Positions 1 to 9,039 of a stretch of DNA of 64,000 nt are shown here, one piece after another. Positions within the stretch are counted from its first letter, which is position 1, and each line of letters begins with the position of its first letter. Location: assembly GCA_013204595.1 (NCBI GenBank), contig JABMNK010000052.1:1-64000 (forward strand), in the 5' to 3' direction. The notes beneath the pieces are model-generated. The model was given only the letters and a program-made list of their open reading frames with translations, searched no databases and was not told where the DNA came from. A program made the translations under genes and the position numbers. Origin of the DNA: Flammeovirgaceae bacterium (lineage in GTDB: Bacteria; Bacteroidota; Bacteroidia; Cytophagales; Cyclobacteriaceae).

Positions 1-594
1 GAACTTGGTTTTGATCAATCCTGGACAAATGGCATTACTTCGAATCCCTACTGGTCCCCATTCTTTAGCCTGGGATTTGGTGAGCATGATCAATCCTGCT
101 TTACTCACACTATAAAGACCTAATCCTTCACTTGGTCTCATTCCCTCAACCGAGGCAATATTGATAATCGATCCACCTCCTCGCACCTTCATCAGCGGAT
201 GGCACAAGTTGGCAAGTAAAAAACAAGCCCTTAGGTTGACATTCATTATTTTGTCAAAAACAGCTCCCGCTGATTGATTAAGGGGGCCATACACAGGGTT
301 AGTCGCGGCATTATTTACCAAAATATCCACCCCTCCATAATGGGTCATAGTTTGATCGATCAGCGCCTCAAGCTGCGCCTCCTCACCGACATTGCATACT
401 ACCGCGTAGGCGTCTCCTCCCCGCTCAATAATTTGTTTTACGACCTCATCGACGGCAGGCTTTTTACGACTGCTAACCACTACTTGAGCCCCCATATCAG
501 CCAAGGCCAAGGCTATGGCTGCGCCAATGCCCTTACTGGCTCCCGTCACGATAGCCACCTTTCCCTTCAAGTGAAATTTCTCTTCAATAGACAT
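1..594 (-). CDS. SDR family oxidoreductase, DHRS4-like (3' end outside window)
   Basis: NAD(P)H-dependent short-chain dehydrogenase/reductase; the 198 N-terminal residues are present and the gene runs off the left edge. The Rossmann glycine motif TGASKGIG is at residues 17-24, NNAA at 94-97, and the catalytic set is S148, Y161, K165 (YSVSK). The ending ICPGLIKTKF resembles the DHRS4-type carbonyl reductase subgroup, and SSRKK after the second beta strand would suit NADP. An in-frame ATG two codons upstream (598-600) is an equally possible start. The stop codon of the next SDR (605-607) is only a few bases upstream, so the two are probably co-transcribed. The substrate cannot be told from sequence. 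Confidence 0.9.
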   Translation of the reverse strand, partial: MSIEEKFHLKGKVAIVTGASKGIGAAIALALADMGAQVVVSSRKKPAVDEVVKQIIERGGDAYAVVCNVGEEAQLEALIDQTMTHYGGVDILVNNAATNPVYGPLNQSAGAVFDKIMNVNLRACFLLANLCHPLMKVRGGGSIINIASVEGMRPSEGLGLYSVSKAGLIMLTKSQAKEWGPVGIRSNAICPGLIKTKF

Positions 595-604
595 ACACAT
601 CAAA

Positions 605-1345
605 TTATATCGGCAACGCCCCCCCATTTACGTGCAGGGTAAACGCTGTAATGAAACTTGCCTCCTTGGACGCTAGATAAAGATAAGCATGTCCTATGTC
701 ATACGCCGTACCTATTCTGCCCACAGGAATGGTAGCAATCCCCGCGTCAATAACTTCCTGTGGCATGCTATCTGTCATTTCAGACTTGATAAAACCCGGT
801 GCTACTGCATTCACGGTTATGCCGTACTTACCCGTCTCTCTAGCCAACGACTTGGTAAACCCTACAATACCGGCTTTTGTGGCTGCGTAATTTGTCTGAC
901 CAAAGGCCCCCAAAGTCCCATTAATGGAGGAGGTATTGATGATTCTTCCATATTTGGCTTCTCGCATGATAGGAACTATGACCTTGCAGGTATTAAAAGC
1001 GCCGGTAAGATTGACGTTCAACACCGTGCTCCAATCATCATCTGACATTTTCAAAAAAGATTTATCACGAATGATCCCCGCATTATTTATCAAGATATCT
1101 ATGCGCCCAAATGTTGACATTATTTCGGCTACTGCCGCTTCGATTTGATCGCGCTTGGTAATATCGACTTTTTGAAAACTGATTTCCCCGCCCATTTTAG
1201 CGATTCGATCAGCCGTCGGCTGTCCCTCCAATACATCCCAGATCACTACCTTGGCCCCTGCTTGGCAAAAAACCTCACACGCTCCTTCGCCAATTCCTTT
1301 TGCCCCACCAGTGATGATGGCAACCTGTCCGTCTAGTTTTGTCAT
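605..1345 (-). CDS. SDR family oxidoreductase, FabG/PhaB-like
   Basis: Classical 246-residue short-chain dehydrogenase of the 3-oxoacyl-ACP / acetoacetyl-CoA reductase type. It shows TGGAKGIG at residues 12-19, NNAG at 87-90, and the catalytic residues S140, Y153 and K157 (YAATK). VNAVAPGFI follows the active site as in FabG-like enzymes, and the C-terminal HVNGGALPI is typical of the family. Length is normal. It is the first gene of a two-gene minus-strand unit with the SDR at 1-594. A housekeeping FabG would normally sit in a fatty-acid synthesis cluster, so a catabolic or PHA-type reductase role is more likely, but this is inference. Confidence 0.9.
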   Translation of the reverse strand: MTKLDGQVAIITGGAKGIGEGACEVFCQAGAKVVIWDVLEGQPTADRIAKMGGEISFQKVDITKRDQIEAAVAEIMSTFGRIDILINNAGIIRDKSFLKMSDDDWSTVLNVNLTGAFNTCKVIVPIMREAKYGRIINTSSINGTLGAFGQTNYAATKAGIVGFTKSLARETGKYGITVNAVAPGFIKSEMTDSMPQEVIDAGIATIPVGRIGTAYDIGHAYLYLASKEASFITAFTLHVNGGALPI

Positions 1346-1557
1346 GATACTTTTTATTTATTAACGCTTTATTGATTTTCAATATTACAATTTTTCCTGT
1401 CAAAAGCTTCCATTCCTATGATTTTCCACCTTCTCAAATACGCGAAATCTTCTGTTTGCCATCTATTTTGGATTGGGACATTAAAGTACTGCTCGCTTAT
1501 AGGCCACTCAGCGATCATCAAATATTTTTAACGTTTATTAATCAACTCAACAAATGA
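1346..1557. other. Intergenic region upstream of the SDR pair
   Basis: AT-rich non-coding stretch between the SDR start and the LytTR-type repeats. A 61-codon plus-strand frame at 1372-1557 has no recognisable features and is probably chance. The SDR promoter must lie here, but no clear Bacteroidota -33/-7 pair could be assigned. Confidence 0.5.
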
Positions 1558-1587
1558 TGCGTTCATCCATCAAAATGCTACGTTCAT
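1558..1587 (+). promoter_or_regulatory. Candidate LytTR-type response regulator operator (direct repeat)
   Basis: Two 9-bp direct repeats, TGCGTTCAT (1558-1566) and TACGTTCAT (1579-1587), separated by exactly 12 bp, giving a 21-bp period. The known LytTR (AlgR/AgrA/LytR) consensus is [TA][AC][CA]GTTN[AG][TG] repeated with a 12-13 bp spacer. The second copy matches fully and the first at all but one position. A possible -33 TTG follows at 1598-1600, where a class I/II activator site would be expected for a plus-strand transcript. No LytTR regulator gene is in the window. Confidence 0.5.
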
Positions 1588-1632
1588 CCCAATTCATTTG
1601 CTGCTTTCAAATTGAGACATCATCTTAGCGGC

Positions 1633-1711
1633 ATGATTCATTTGGAGATTCTACTCCAGTGGTTATGGTTGGTTGTTAAAGGCACTCTGTGGTGGGGTGC
1701 CTTTGTTTTTT
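1633..1711 (+). ncRNA. Candidate small RNA with intrinsic terminator
   Basis: Inferred 75-80 nt plus-strand transcript between two minus-strand genes. Upstream are the LytTR-type repeats, a TTG at 1598-1600 and, 20 bp on, CATCTTAG (1621-1628), a partial match to the Bacteroidota -7 element TAnnTTTG. The transcript would fold a 5-bp hairpin (TGGAG 1643-1647 with CTCCA 1654-1658), then a G/U-rich linker, then the terminator hairpin at 1678-1704. The transcription start is a guess. The same stretch also encodes a 26-codon hydrophobic frame, so it could be a small mRNA instead. Confidence 0.35.
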
Positions 1712-1713
1712 AA
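1633..1713 (+). CDS. Possible 26-residue Trp-rich hydrophobic peptide
   Basis: ATG at 1633, TAA at 1711-1713. The product is almost wholly hydrophobic, with four tryptophans, acidic Glu5 near the start and a single lysine in the middle, and would form one membrane helix. The start codon would be at or very near the inferred transcription start, so translation would be leaderless. The G/U-rich sequence of the RNA tends by itself to encode hydrophobic residues, and the reading frame includes the terminator stem, so this may be chance. It is listed as the alternative to a non-coding RNA. Confidence 0.2.
   Translation: MIHLEILLQWLWLVVKGTLWWGAFVF
1678..1711 (+). terminator. Intrinsic terminator (plus strand)
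   Basis: Perfect 8-bp stem AAAGGCAC (1678-1685) and GTGCCTTT (1697-1704), 11-nt loop, followed by GTTTTTT (1705-1711). The T tract is on the plus strand only, while both flanking annotated genes read minus, so the terminator implies a plus-strand transcript starting upstream. Confidence 0.6.
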
Positions 1714-1738
1714 TAGGGCCCACAAATGACTGCCTGAG

Positions 1739-3931
1739 CTACTTAATTAAGTCAAATAATCTGGTATACTTAATGGTAAGGCTGCGGTTAGAATTACCCA
1801 ATCTATCTTCAAACATGTTGAGCACAACAAACAAACCAGTATTGGACTGTTTTAGTACGGCAAAACGCATATTTACAGACCAAGTGTCCGACACACTATT
1901 GTATTGCACCAAGCTAGTTACATAAATCCGTGGCGTGAAGGAATAGGTCAAGCGACCCCGAAAAATATCCGTTGAAAAGGCGCCCTGTACTAGGGATACG
2001 TCGTTGCGTTGGTAACTAAACGAAGAATTCCATTTATCTCCTGTTCTTAACGCTAGTGTCAAGCTATTGGCCGCCCGATTTCCATTAAAAAAACCCCCAA
2101 TCACAGAACGTGTACTGATCGACATCGCCTTACTTGGGTTGGTCATAAAGATAATTTGGGCCTCTTGATTGATGTATTCTCCAACGGGAATATCTATCCC
2201 ATCCGAAATTTCAAAATCACTTAACACCCCTTCCTGAGTAAAGTTCACGCCTGTGTGAACCTCAAATCCTCCCTTCCAAGCCCAATGGTTATCTACATGT
2301 AGAAACCCCGTTGTCTGATTTCCCTCAAAATCCCAATACCCTCGGTAGGATATATGAGGCCGTAGCTCTAGTATTCCCAAAAAATCCTTCTTGGGCCTGA
2401 TTTGTTTCAACACCAAAAATTCTGGCTTTCTGAAGGCTCCCCGAAGCAAAAAACCAACTTCGGGATTGAAATTATCCTGAACTTCACTATAGCCAGCAAT
2501 GGCATTGAGACCATTCCACTCATATTGTGCCTTGATCAAAAAAGAGACATCCTCTCCCTCCAGTTCAGGCGTTTGGCTTTTGGCAATATATCCAGTGATC
2601 TGGGCTTTATTACCTAATCCTATCTTGGTATCCATGACAAAAACTGAATTGGAATTGGCGGTGTCTAGACCCATTCCATACCTGCTTATAAAGCCGCCGC
2701 CGACAGTCGTACGGTTTGCCAATTGTTGATTCATTCTGATCACAGTAAAGTTATTGGCAGCAATGTCCTTCTCCAATACTTCGTCCGTAAACATGCTCAA
2801 CACTGCAATATTGGTATTCTTCTGCTTTCCAGACAATCGTAGACCTCCTAGTATTGGCACCAAACTGCCGTCATCGGAAATTCCTATTCTACGACTAAAA
2901 AAAAGATCAACCTCCCCTGGGCTTCCTACACTAAAAAGTCCCGCATTTTCTAAAAAAAACGGTCTTTTTTCAGGAAAAAACAAATTGAATCGATCTAAAT
3001 TAACCTGCACTTCATCGACCTCCACCTGTGCAAAATCGGTGTTATAGGTCAGGTCCAATGTTAAACTTGGCGTCAATGAATATTTGATATCTACACCTAC
3101 TTCTCCCGTTGATTCCAACTTCCGCTCATTGCTGTCTCGCTGTCCATTCCCTAGCACATAAGGAATCACCTTGAGATTTCCTGGAGATATTAAAGACAAT
3201 CCTTTTAATTCACCAGCCAAGGACAATCGCTTGATGTCAAATTGAATAGGCATTGGGGACCAATATGCAATCTCATTGGTCTTACGAATATTACGTCTAA
3301 AATTCACGCCCCAGGTTACCTCCTCTCCCGACTGATATCGTATGGTCCTCAAGGGAATGGCAAACTCTGCACTCCAACCAAAATCGCCAACCTGCGTTTT
3401 GACCAGCCATGACGCATCCCAATTTAAATTAAAACCCCCTATAACGCCCCCTTGCTGACGATTGGCACTCAGATTGCCTTGGCCCTCATTATCCACTTGC
3501 CCGTCATATTCTACGCCTATTGAGTTGGTCCCAAAAACAAAGCCATTTTGTTTGTCGTGGTAGGTGTCTAGAATAAACAAAAATGCATCCGCCTCGTCCA
3601 AAGCCGCATCTCTGCGCGAATCGGTAACGACCAATTGTGCTGGTTGGCTATCAAAACAAACGACAGAAACATAAAAGGTCTCTCTATCATAGGCGATCCT
3701 GATCTCCGTACGCTCACTCGCGGGTAGGCCTACATTGGGCTGGATTTGAGTTAGTTCTGTGATCGGCACGATGCCTTGCCAAAGTGGATCATTAATGACC
3801 TCCCCATCGACGATGGGCACCTCGGAGATCGCTACGGCGTTATGTTCAGGTCGAACCTTGGTGTCAATCGTTTTTGTTTGGGCAAATGTTAAGAAGGGAA
3901 AAATTCCGATCACGGCAAATAAGCATCTCAT
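1739..3931 (-). CDS. DUF5916 / CBM9-like outer-membrane protein
   Basis: 730 residues. A signal peptide at 1-18 ends in FAQ. Residues of about 30-230 match the CBM9-like domain that opens DUF5916 proteins, including VDGEVINDPLWQG and IAYDRETFYVSVVCFD, and the rest is rich in alternating aromatic strands and turns as in an outer-membrane beta-barrel, including NLFFPEKRPFFLENAG. Family members in Bacteroidota are surface proteins often found near peptidases or polysaccharide genes; their ligand is unknown. The gene stands alone, 103 bp from the Dabb gene on the same strand. Start ATG at 3931 is set by the signal peptide. Confidence 0.85.
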   Translation of the reverse strand: MRCLFAVIGIFPFLTFAQTKTIDTKVRPEHNAVAISEVPIVDGEVINDPLWQGIVPITELTQIQPNVGLPASERTEIRIAYDRETFYVSVVCFDSQPAQLVVTDSRRDAALDEADAFLFILDTYHDKQNGFVFGTNSIGVEYDGQVDNEGQGNLSANRQQGGVIGGFNLNWDASWLVKTQVGDFGWSAEFAIPLRTIRYQSGEEVTWGVNFRRNIRKTNEIAYWSPMPIQFDIKRLSLAGELKGLSLISPGNLKVIPYVLGNGQRDSNERKLESTGEVGVDIKYSLTPSLTLDLTYNTDFAQVEVDEVQVNLDRFNLFFPEKRPFFLENAGLFSVGSPGEVDLFFSRRIGISDDGSLVPILGGLRLSGKQKNTNIAVLSMFTDEVLEKDIAANNFTVIRMNQQLANRTTVGGGFISRYGMGLDTANSNSVFVMDTKIGLGNKAQITGYIAKSQTPELEGEDVSFLIKAQYEWNGLNAIAGYSEVQDNFNPEVGFLLRGAFRKPEFLVLKQIRPKKDFLGILELRPHISYRGYWDFEGNQTTGFLHVDNHWAWKGGFEVHTGVNFTQEGVLSDFEISDGIDIPVGEYINQEAQIIFMTNPSKAMSISTRSVIGGFFNGNRAANSLTLALRTGDKWNSSFSYQRNDVSLVQGAFSTDIFRGRLTYSFTPRIYVTSLVQYNSVSDTWSVNMRFAVLKQSNTGLFVVLNMFEDRLGNSNRSLTIKYTRLFDLIK

Positions 3932-4034
3932 ATTTAGCGGTTATAAACCGAAGTTATCGAAGAAACTTGTCAAGACAATAAGCTCTTATGATAATGGTGA
4001 TTATCTGTTTTAAGAGGAGTAAATCGGTACTCAA

Positions 4035-4352
4035 TTACGACCTAGCTTTCCTACCTATTTGGGACATCGGCTCATAATCAATCTCCAGAAACTTATCCAC
4101 ATAGACGCCCCAGTAAGTAGTTACAAAATTGACATGATCGGAATGTTCCGTATATGCTTGGTAAGCTGCAGACGATTGGAACTCCATAGACAATCCATAG
4201 TCATAATCATTTTTTGGACTCGTTTGACGCAACAATTCAAATTGCTGCGCCCCAGTAATCGCCATTAACTTCATAGCTGCTTCCAGAAACACTGCCTCTT
4301 CATGCGATCCTTCTGGATATTTTAGTTTAAAAACTACGGTATGACGAATCAT
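4035..4352 (-). CDS. Dabb (stress-responsive alpha/beta barrel) family protein
   Basis: 105-residue single-domain protein of the Dabb family (dimeric alpha/beta barrel, ferredoxin-like fold). The N-terminal strand MIRHTVVFKLK carries the typical His near the start, and the C-terminal part (HSDHVNFVTTYWGVYVD) gives the expected HxxF pattern. Dabb proteins are small cytoplasmic dimers, in a few cases cyclases or lyases, mostly of unknown function. It is divergent from the NIPSNAP lipoprotein gene across 239 bp, which belongs to the same structural superfamily. Confidence 0.85.
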   Translation of the reverse strand: MIRHTVVFKLKYPEGSHEEAVFLEAAMKLMAITGAQQFELLRQTSPKNDYDYGLSMEFQSSAAYQAYTEHSDHVNFVTTYWGVYVDKFLEIDYEPMSQIGRKARS

Positions 4353-4591
4353 AAGACTATTTTGAAAGATTTAATTGGCGCCTCGAGCGGCCATTACTGT
4401 CAAAGATAAATCAAACACCAAAAATCAAACTATAAATCAAAAAAGACCAAAGTACTGGCAGTTGGCCCTCTTTGATTCTGTCAATTTCCTGAATTTTCAA
4501 TTTTCCCAAGATCTTTGGTTTTCTCCTTTTATAAATTTCATGTACTTTAGGCCCCGTAGACAAACTAATAATTTAAAAAAATCTAATCAAA

Positions 4592-5398
4592 ATGAGAGTT
4601 TCCCCGTTCTTAGTCTTACTTCTAAGCATTGCCCTTGCTAGCTGCAATCAGCCAAATAACCAACCGGCTGAAGTTCCGGCGTCCATAAATAGCCGTGAAT
4701 ATTATCAACTAAAAGTCTATACCTTCCAAGCAGCGGCACAGATAACTGCTACAGACACCTATTTGAAAGATGCTTTTTTGCCAGGGTTAAAAAGACTCGG
4801 CATTAATAACATTGGCGTATTTAAACATCTTACGAATGCCAAGGATACCCTTGAACAAACTTTTGTACTCATCCCATTCAACTCAATGGACCAATTCTTG
4901 AGCCTTGAGGAACGTCTGAGCCAAGATGCTGCCTATCTGGCTGTCGGAAGCGAATACCTCCTTGCTTCCTACGATCAGCCCCCTTACGAGCGCATTGAAT
5001 CTACGCTCTTAAAGGCCTTTACGGAGATGCCACAAATGGCTCCGTCCATGGTAAATGGCCCTAGAGAAAACCGCATCTACGAATTGAGAAGTTATGAGTC
5101 GGCAACTGAGCGCTATTATCAAACCAAAGTAGATATGTTCAACGCGGGAGGAGAGGTCAAGCTTTTTGATCGTTTGGGATTCAATGCTGTCTTTTATGCC
5201 GAAGTAGTTTCGGGCTCAAAAATGCCCAACTTAATGTATATGACCACATTTGCCGACATGACCACGCGTGATGTTCTTTGGAAATCATTTGTAGACGCCC
5301 CTGAATGGCAGCAATTACTGAGCCTAGAGAAATACAAAAACAGTGTTTCTCATGCTGACATCACCTTTCTGATTCCAACTGAGTATTCGGACTATTGA
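4592..5398 (+). CDS. NIPSNAP family lipoprotein
   Basis: 268 residues. A lipoprotein signal peptide ends in the lipobox LASC with Cys18, so the mature protein should be anchored in the envelope. Two NIPSNAP-like ferredoxin-fold halves follow: one from YYQLKVYTFQ (about residue 38) and one from NRIYELRSYES (about 160), the latter a textbook NIPSNAP opening. Bacterial NIPSNAP lipoproteins are common in Bacteroidota and their biochemical role is unknown. The gene is alone on the plus strand. Confidence 0.85.
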   Translation: MRVSPFLVLLLSIALASCNQPNNQPAEVPASINSREYYQLKVYTFQAAAQITATDTYLKDAFLPGLKRLGINNIGVFKHLTNAKDTLEQTFVLIPFNSMDQFLSLEERLSQDAAYLAVGSEYLLASYDQPPYERIESTLLKAFTEMPQMAPSMVNGPRENRIYELRSYESATERYYQTKVDMFNAGGEVKLFDRLGFNAVFYAEVVSGSKMPNLMYMTTFADMTTRDVLWKSFVDAPEWQQLLSLEKYKNSVSHADITFLIPTEYSDY

Positions 5399-6043
5399 TA
5401 ATGACCCAATGGGTCTCTCGTAGCCCCTTTGCATAAATGCTGGTCACAAATCGCTACGATATAGCGTAGGAGGTTCCTTGAGTCTCTTAAAAATTATCAC
5501 GTAAGCTGCGATTCTCGAATCAATTATTTGTCAGTCGATTTGTAAGTTCAAGGTTCTCGTCTCACACTGCCTCGTTTTAAAAAACCATAAGGCGCCCTTG
5601 TGTTTTTTACTTCATTAAGCGCGTTGCTTTTGTTGAAATCGTACGGCGATAAGTATTGTATATATTTATGAAGTTTATCAGTAGAGCAAGGCTGGTTTGA
5701 TCTGTTTAAACCGATATGATATTATGCGGCGGGTATGTAATAAACTAGCCTGATGTAGCTAAAGAATCTGAAAAAAGGTGGCAAACACCTCTTCGTATCT
5801 CAAGTTGAAAAGTTGCAGAAGTAGAGAAGTAAACCTCTCAAACATCATAGAAATATTTCCCAACTCAACCCCCTTTCAATTGCTACTGTCTGAATGGTAC
5901 GGTTTAGCCAAAATAATAATATATTACCTTGACTTACACAGCAACAACTAATCTATTGCTTGAAAAATGCTACTTGCACATAACCCGCACAGTTGCAATA
6001 AGTGAGATTATTTGCGAAATTAGAACTTCGACCATCCACAGAG
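5399..6043. other. Intergenic region, 645 bp
   Basis: No convincing gene. A small hairpin GACCC-AAT-GGGTC (5402-5414) lies just behind the NIPSNAP stop codon and another (AGGTG/CACCT, 5777-5791) lies further on; neither has a T tract. A GTG at 6002 would extend the next gene by 14 residues, but the extra residues are not hydrophobic or family-like. Confidence 0.5.
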
Positions 6044-7288
6044 ATGAAACAAAAAATCATAAATAATTTAGCAAATCCTCGACAACTTGAAGAATTGTAC
6101 CGGGATAACAAAGCAACCTTCAAGAGCGCGTTCAACACCATATACCCCGAGATTGAAACAAATGAGATCGCTCAAATTTGGAATGAACGCTTAAACTTTA
6201 AAAGTAAAGAAATTTCATGGGGAACACGCCGTGAGCTCGCTTTTGTCATTATCGCTTCTATCATTGCCGGACTCATTGCTAAAATACCCGTATTCACCAC
6301 AATAGAGGCCGAGTACTTTTATACTAGAAACATCGCATTAATCGTTTTTCCATTATTAACTGCCTATTTTTTGTGGCGCCAAAAACAAGATGTAACAAAA
6401 CATATTTTTTCTGCAGTTGCCATTCTACTCTCCGCGTTATATATCAATTTACTCCCAAATAATCCCAACAGTGACACCCTTATTCTTGCTTGTATCCACC
6501 TACCCTTATTTTTATGGGCAGTGTTGGGATTCAGCTTTGCTGGTGACCACTTGAACAACTACCACAAACGATTGGATTTTCTTAGATATAACGCGGACCT
6601 GCTCGTAATGACCACTATAATTCTCATTGCAGGAGGATTATTTACCGCTGTAACGCTTGGGTTATTTACCGTGATAGATATCCCCTTGAAAGAATACTAT
6701 TTACAATATGTAGGGATATGGGGCCTTGCTGCAGCGCCCATTGTTGGCACCTATCTTGTACAAACAAATCCTCAATTGGTCAATAAAGTTTCTCCCGTGA
6801 TCGCTAAAGTGTTTACCCCATTGGTATTCATGATGCTTATCCTTTATCTCTTGGCTATTATTAGCACAGGAAAAGACCCTTATAATGACCGAGCGTTTTT
6901 ATTTATTTTTAATATATTATTGATTGGTGTGATGGCCATCATTCTTTTTTCAATTGCCGAAACTTCCAAAAATTCAGAAAGTAAGATTGGCGCTTGGCTT
7001 TTACTTGGGCTCGCAATCGTCACCGTCGCGGTCAACGGCATCGCATTAAGCGCTATTCTATTCAGAATTTCGGAATGGGGAATCACCCCTAACCGAATCG
7101 CTATTTTAGGAGGAAATTTGCTCATTTTGACCAATCTGCTCATCGTAACAGTTCAGCTATTTAAAACAACCAAGTACAGCAACGAAACGGAAAAGGTAGC
7201 AAAAAGCATTGCGACATTTCTACCCATTTACTGCATTTGGACAATGGTCGTGACTTTTCTTTTTCCAATAATATTTAACTTCCAATGA
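6044..7288 (+). CDS. DUF4153-like polytopic membrane protein
   Basis: 414 residues from ATG 6044. A soluble N-terminal stretch (about 1-60) is followed by about ten hydrophobic segments, the first at about residues 65-85 and the last at the C-terminus, consistent with an inner-membrane protein. The layout and the LxxYNADLLVMTTIILIAGG segment resemble the DUF4153 family. No catalytic motif is visible and the function is unknown. I prefer ATG 6044 to the upstream GTG because it opens with the family-like MKQKIINNLANPRQLE. It has no operon partner. Confidence 0.7.
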   Translation: MKQKIINNLANPRQLEELYRDNKATFKSAFNTIYPEIETNEIAQIWNERLNFKSKEISWGTRRELAFVIIASIIAGLIAKIPVFTTIEAEYFYTRNIALIVFPLLTAYFLWRQKQDVTKHIFSAVAILLSALYINLLPNNPNSDTLILACIHLPLFLWAVLGFSFAGDHLNNYHKRLDFLRYNADLLVMTTIILIAGGLFTAVTLGLFTVIDIPLKEYYLQYVGIWGLAAAPIVGTYLVQTNPQLVNKVSPVIAKVFTPLVFMMLILYLLAIISTGKDPYNDRAFLFIFNILLIGVMAIILFSIAETSKNSESKIGAWLLLGLAIVTVAVNGIALSAILFRISEWGITPNRIAILGGNLLILTNLLIVTVQLFKTTKYSNETEKVAKSIATFLPIYCIWTMVVTFLFPIIFNFQ

Positions 7289-8175
7289 GCGAAGTTTAGC
7301 CTTTCACTCCACAGAGCCAAGCACAGAAGCCTACACAAATCCGCCGTCAAGCTCCACCCAACAATAGTCCATTTATTTCTTGGTACTAGGCCTTTGGCCC
7401 ACTAATGACTTGTGGATGGACGAGAAGGTCATCATCCCCAATCACCCAAGAGCAGACTTCAGCCGCTATTTGCATAGTTTATTACAGCTGATTTGTCTAA
7501 ACTTTGATGACTTCCTAATCTCGATTAGTGCGAATAGACATCCGATCAAGAAGATAGGCCGTGGTGCTAACACTGGATGGTCGCGGTAATTAAACTTCAT
7601 GAGATGAAAAAATGCCGCACCATTGGTCTGAGTCTCCCTTGCAAGACAAACTACACCATTGTTTGAGACGGATAGCAGATACTGTAAAAACATGTTTAGA
7701 CGGAGGCGGTTGTGCTGAAGTTTGTAGTATAAAACTGTAATTGAGGAGTAAAAACCGCCCTCTCTTCTGTCAGGAAAAAAATAGACTTATCTTAGCATTT
7801 TTTGCCTGTTGGCTTATACGTTCTTTTACCTTATATGTATTTGATATTTTTGGCCTACTACTAATGAGCTTGAAATCGCAAGTATTGTTGCTAAATCCTT
7901 TGGTGTTTCTATAATCGTTTATTTATTATTGTATGTTGCAAAGGGATAAGAAAAACTAAATTCCTAGCAAGAATTATGTCAAGAGGTTACTCCATCTCAA
8001 AATTTAGGATAGTGTAACTTCTTTTGAATAGCTCACATGTGATAACAAGGTATAAAAATAATAAGGGTTAAGTGCCAAGCCCAATGTTTGAACGGCTCGC
8101 TGACGTCAACGATACAAATCACTAACGCGCGTCTCATCAAAATAGATTACCCACCCCGAAGGTCTCTCTTGATGA
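7289..8175. other. Intergenic region, 887 bp, possible gene remnant
   Basis: Long gap between convergent genes. Short frames at 7380-7589 (+) and 7466-7693 (-) have no recognisable features. At 7845-7949 a plus-strand frame without a start codon encodes ELEIASIVAKSFGVSIIVYL and further hydrophobic residues, ending in VAKG. It is preceded, after a TGA, by another hydrophobic stretch in the same frame. This may be the remnant of a two-helix small membrane protein. Nothing else was seen. Confidence 0.3.
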
Positions 8176-9039
8176 TCAAGATTTACCGTCGCTCATGCTG
8201 CCGCCCTGCCGAGTGAAATGGGGTCCTTTGGTCGAATAGGTCGCGGGTAATCGCAAAATTCTGGAATAAGTTCTTATCAGCCAAGATACGGATCCTCTAA
8301 AGAAATATTTATCTGGAACTGAAATTTTATCCAACCGCTTTTTATAACGATCAGCGGTACCTTTTGCTAAATGGAATTGAAGCTGATCGCTGTCGATAAA
8401 GGTTTCGTGAATAATCAACGCGTTCTCACCTATGGCTTGGAAAACCTCAAATCGCAACAGCCCTTTTTCCAAATCATAAGCATCTGTACCAACCTGCTGC
8501 CACCAATGTTTTTGAGCTTCCAGTTGCTTTGGATCATTGGATTTGCAAGTCCATTTTGCCGTTACCTGTATCGACGTAGCCAAGGGGGGCTGATAATCTT
8601 CTTTTACATATCCAAATAAAAAGGACCCAAAGCTAACGGGTATATTTTGGGCCAAAAGCGTCTCCTTCACTGCCTCTGATAGTTCTGTACCCCTTACTAA
8701 GTGAAGTTCTGGATTGGCAAAATAATGCAATATTCCGTATTGCTCTTTGGCCGTAGTCGTAAAAAAGTGGATCAAAGTCTCCGCATTACTAAATACTTGA
8801 TGAATCAAAATCGCATCTTCTCCTACGCCAAGATTAATTTCAGTCGATAAAATAGCTGGTTCATTTTTTGATAATTCAAGAATGATTTTCCATTCTTTCA
8901 TCATGATGTTGGCCTCTTTTGATTTTCCAAAAAGCCCGCCTTTTCCCTTCGGCACCCATTTACCAGTAATACTGATCTCTTCTCCTATTTTGGTAGGCTG
9001 GCTTAAATATGCAGGCATAAGCTCCTCTTTTTGTATCAT
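8176..9039 (-). CDS. Tandem ABM-like (antibiotic biosynthesis monooxygenase fold) protein
   Basis: 287 residues made of two similar ferredoxin-fold halves. Each half begins with a TGKW or TAKW strand (about residues 25 and 160), continues with a helix rich in Trp/Lys, then GLxxxEVxxxIGENALIIHE-like strands (first half AILIHQVF, second half ALIIHETF), then a helix containing HF or HLAKGTA. This pattern suits the dimeric alpha/beta barrel superfamily including ABM enzymes, here as an internal duplication. Activity is unknown. ATG 9018 (residue 8) has a good AGGAG just upstream and could be the true start. The C-terminal tail, about 35 residues, is basic and unlike the fold. Confidence 0.6.
   Translation of the reverse strand: MIQKEELMPAYLSQPTKIGEEISITGKWVPKGKGGLFGKSKEANIMMKEWKIILELSKNEPAILSTEINLGVGEDAILIHQVFSNAETLIHFFTTTAKEQYGILHYFANPELHLVRGTELSEAVKETLLAQNIPVSFGSFLFGYVKEDYQPPLATSIQVTAKWTCKSNDPKQLEAQKHWWQQVGTDAYDLEKGLLRFEVFQAIGENALIIHETFIDSDQLQFHLAKGTADRYKKRLDKISVPDKYFFRGSVSWLIRTYSRILRLPATYSTKGPHFTRQGGSMSDGKS

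Noticed and set aside
5402..5414. Hairpin GACCC/GGGTC after the NIPSNAP gene as terminator
   Set aside because: Five-base-pair stem without a T tract; too weak to call.
7380..7693. Two opposing short frames (69 and 75 codons)
   Set aside because: They overlap each other, have no recognisable motif and no homology pattern.
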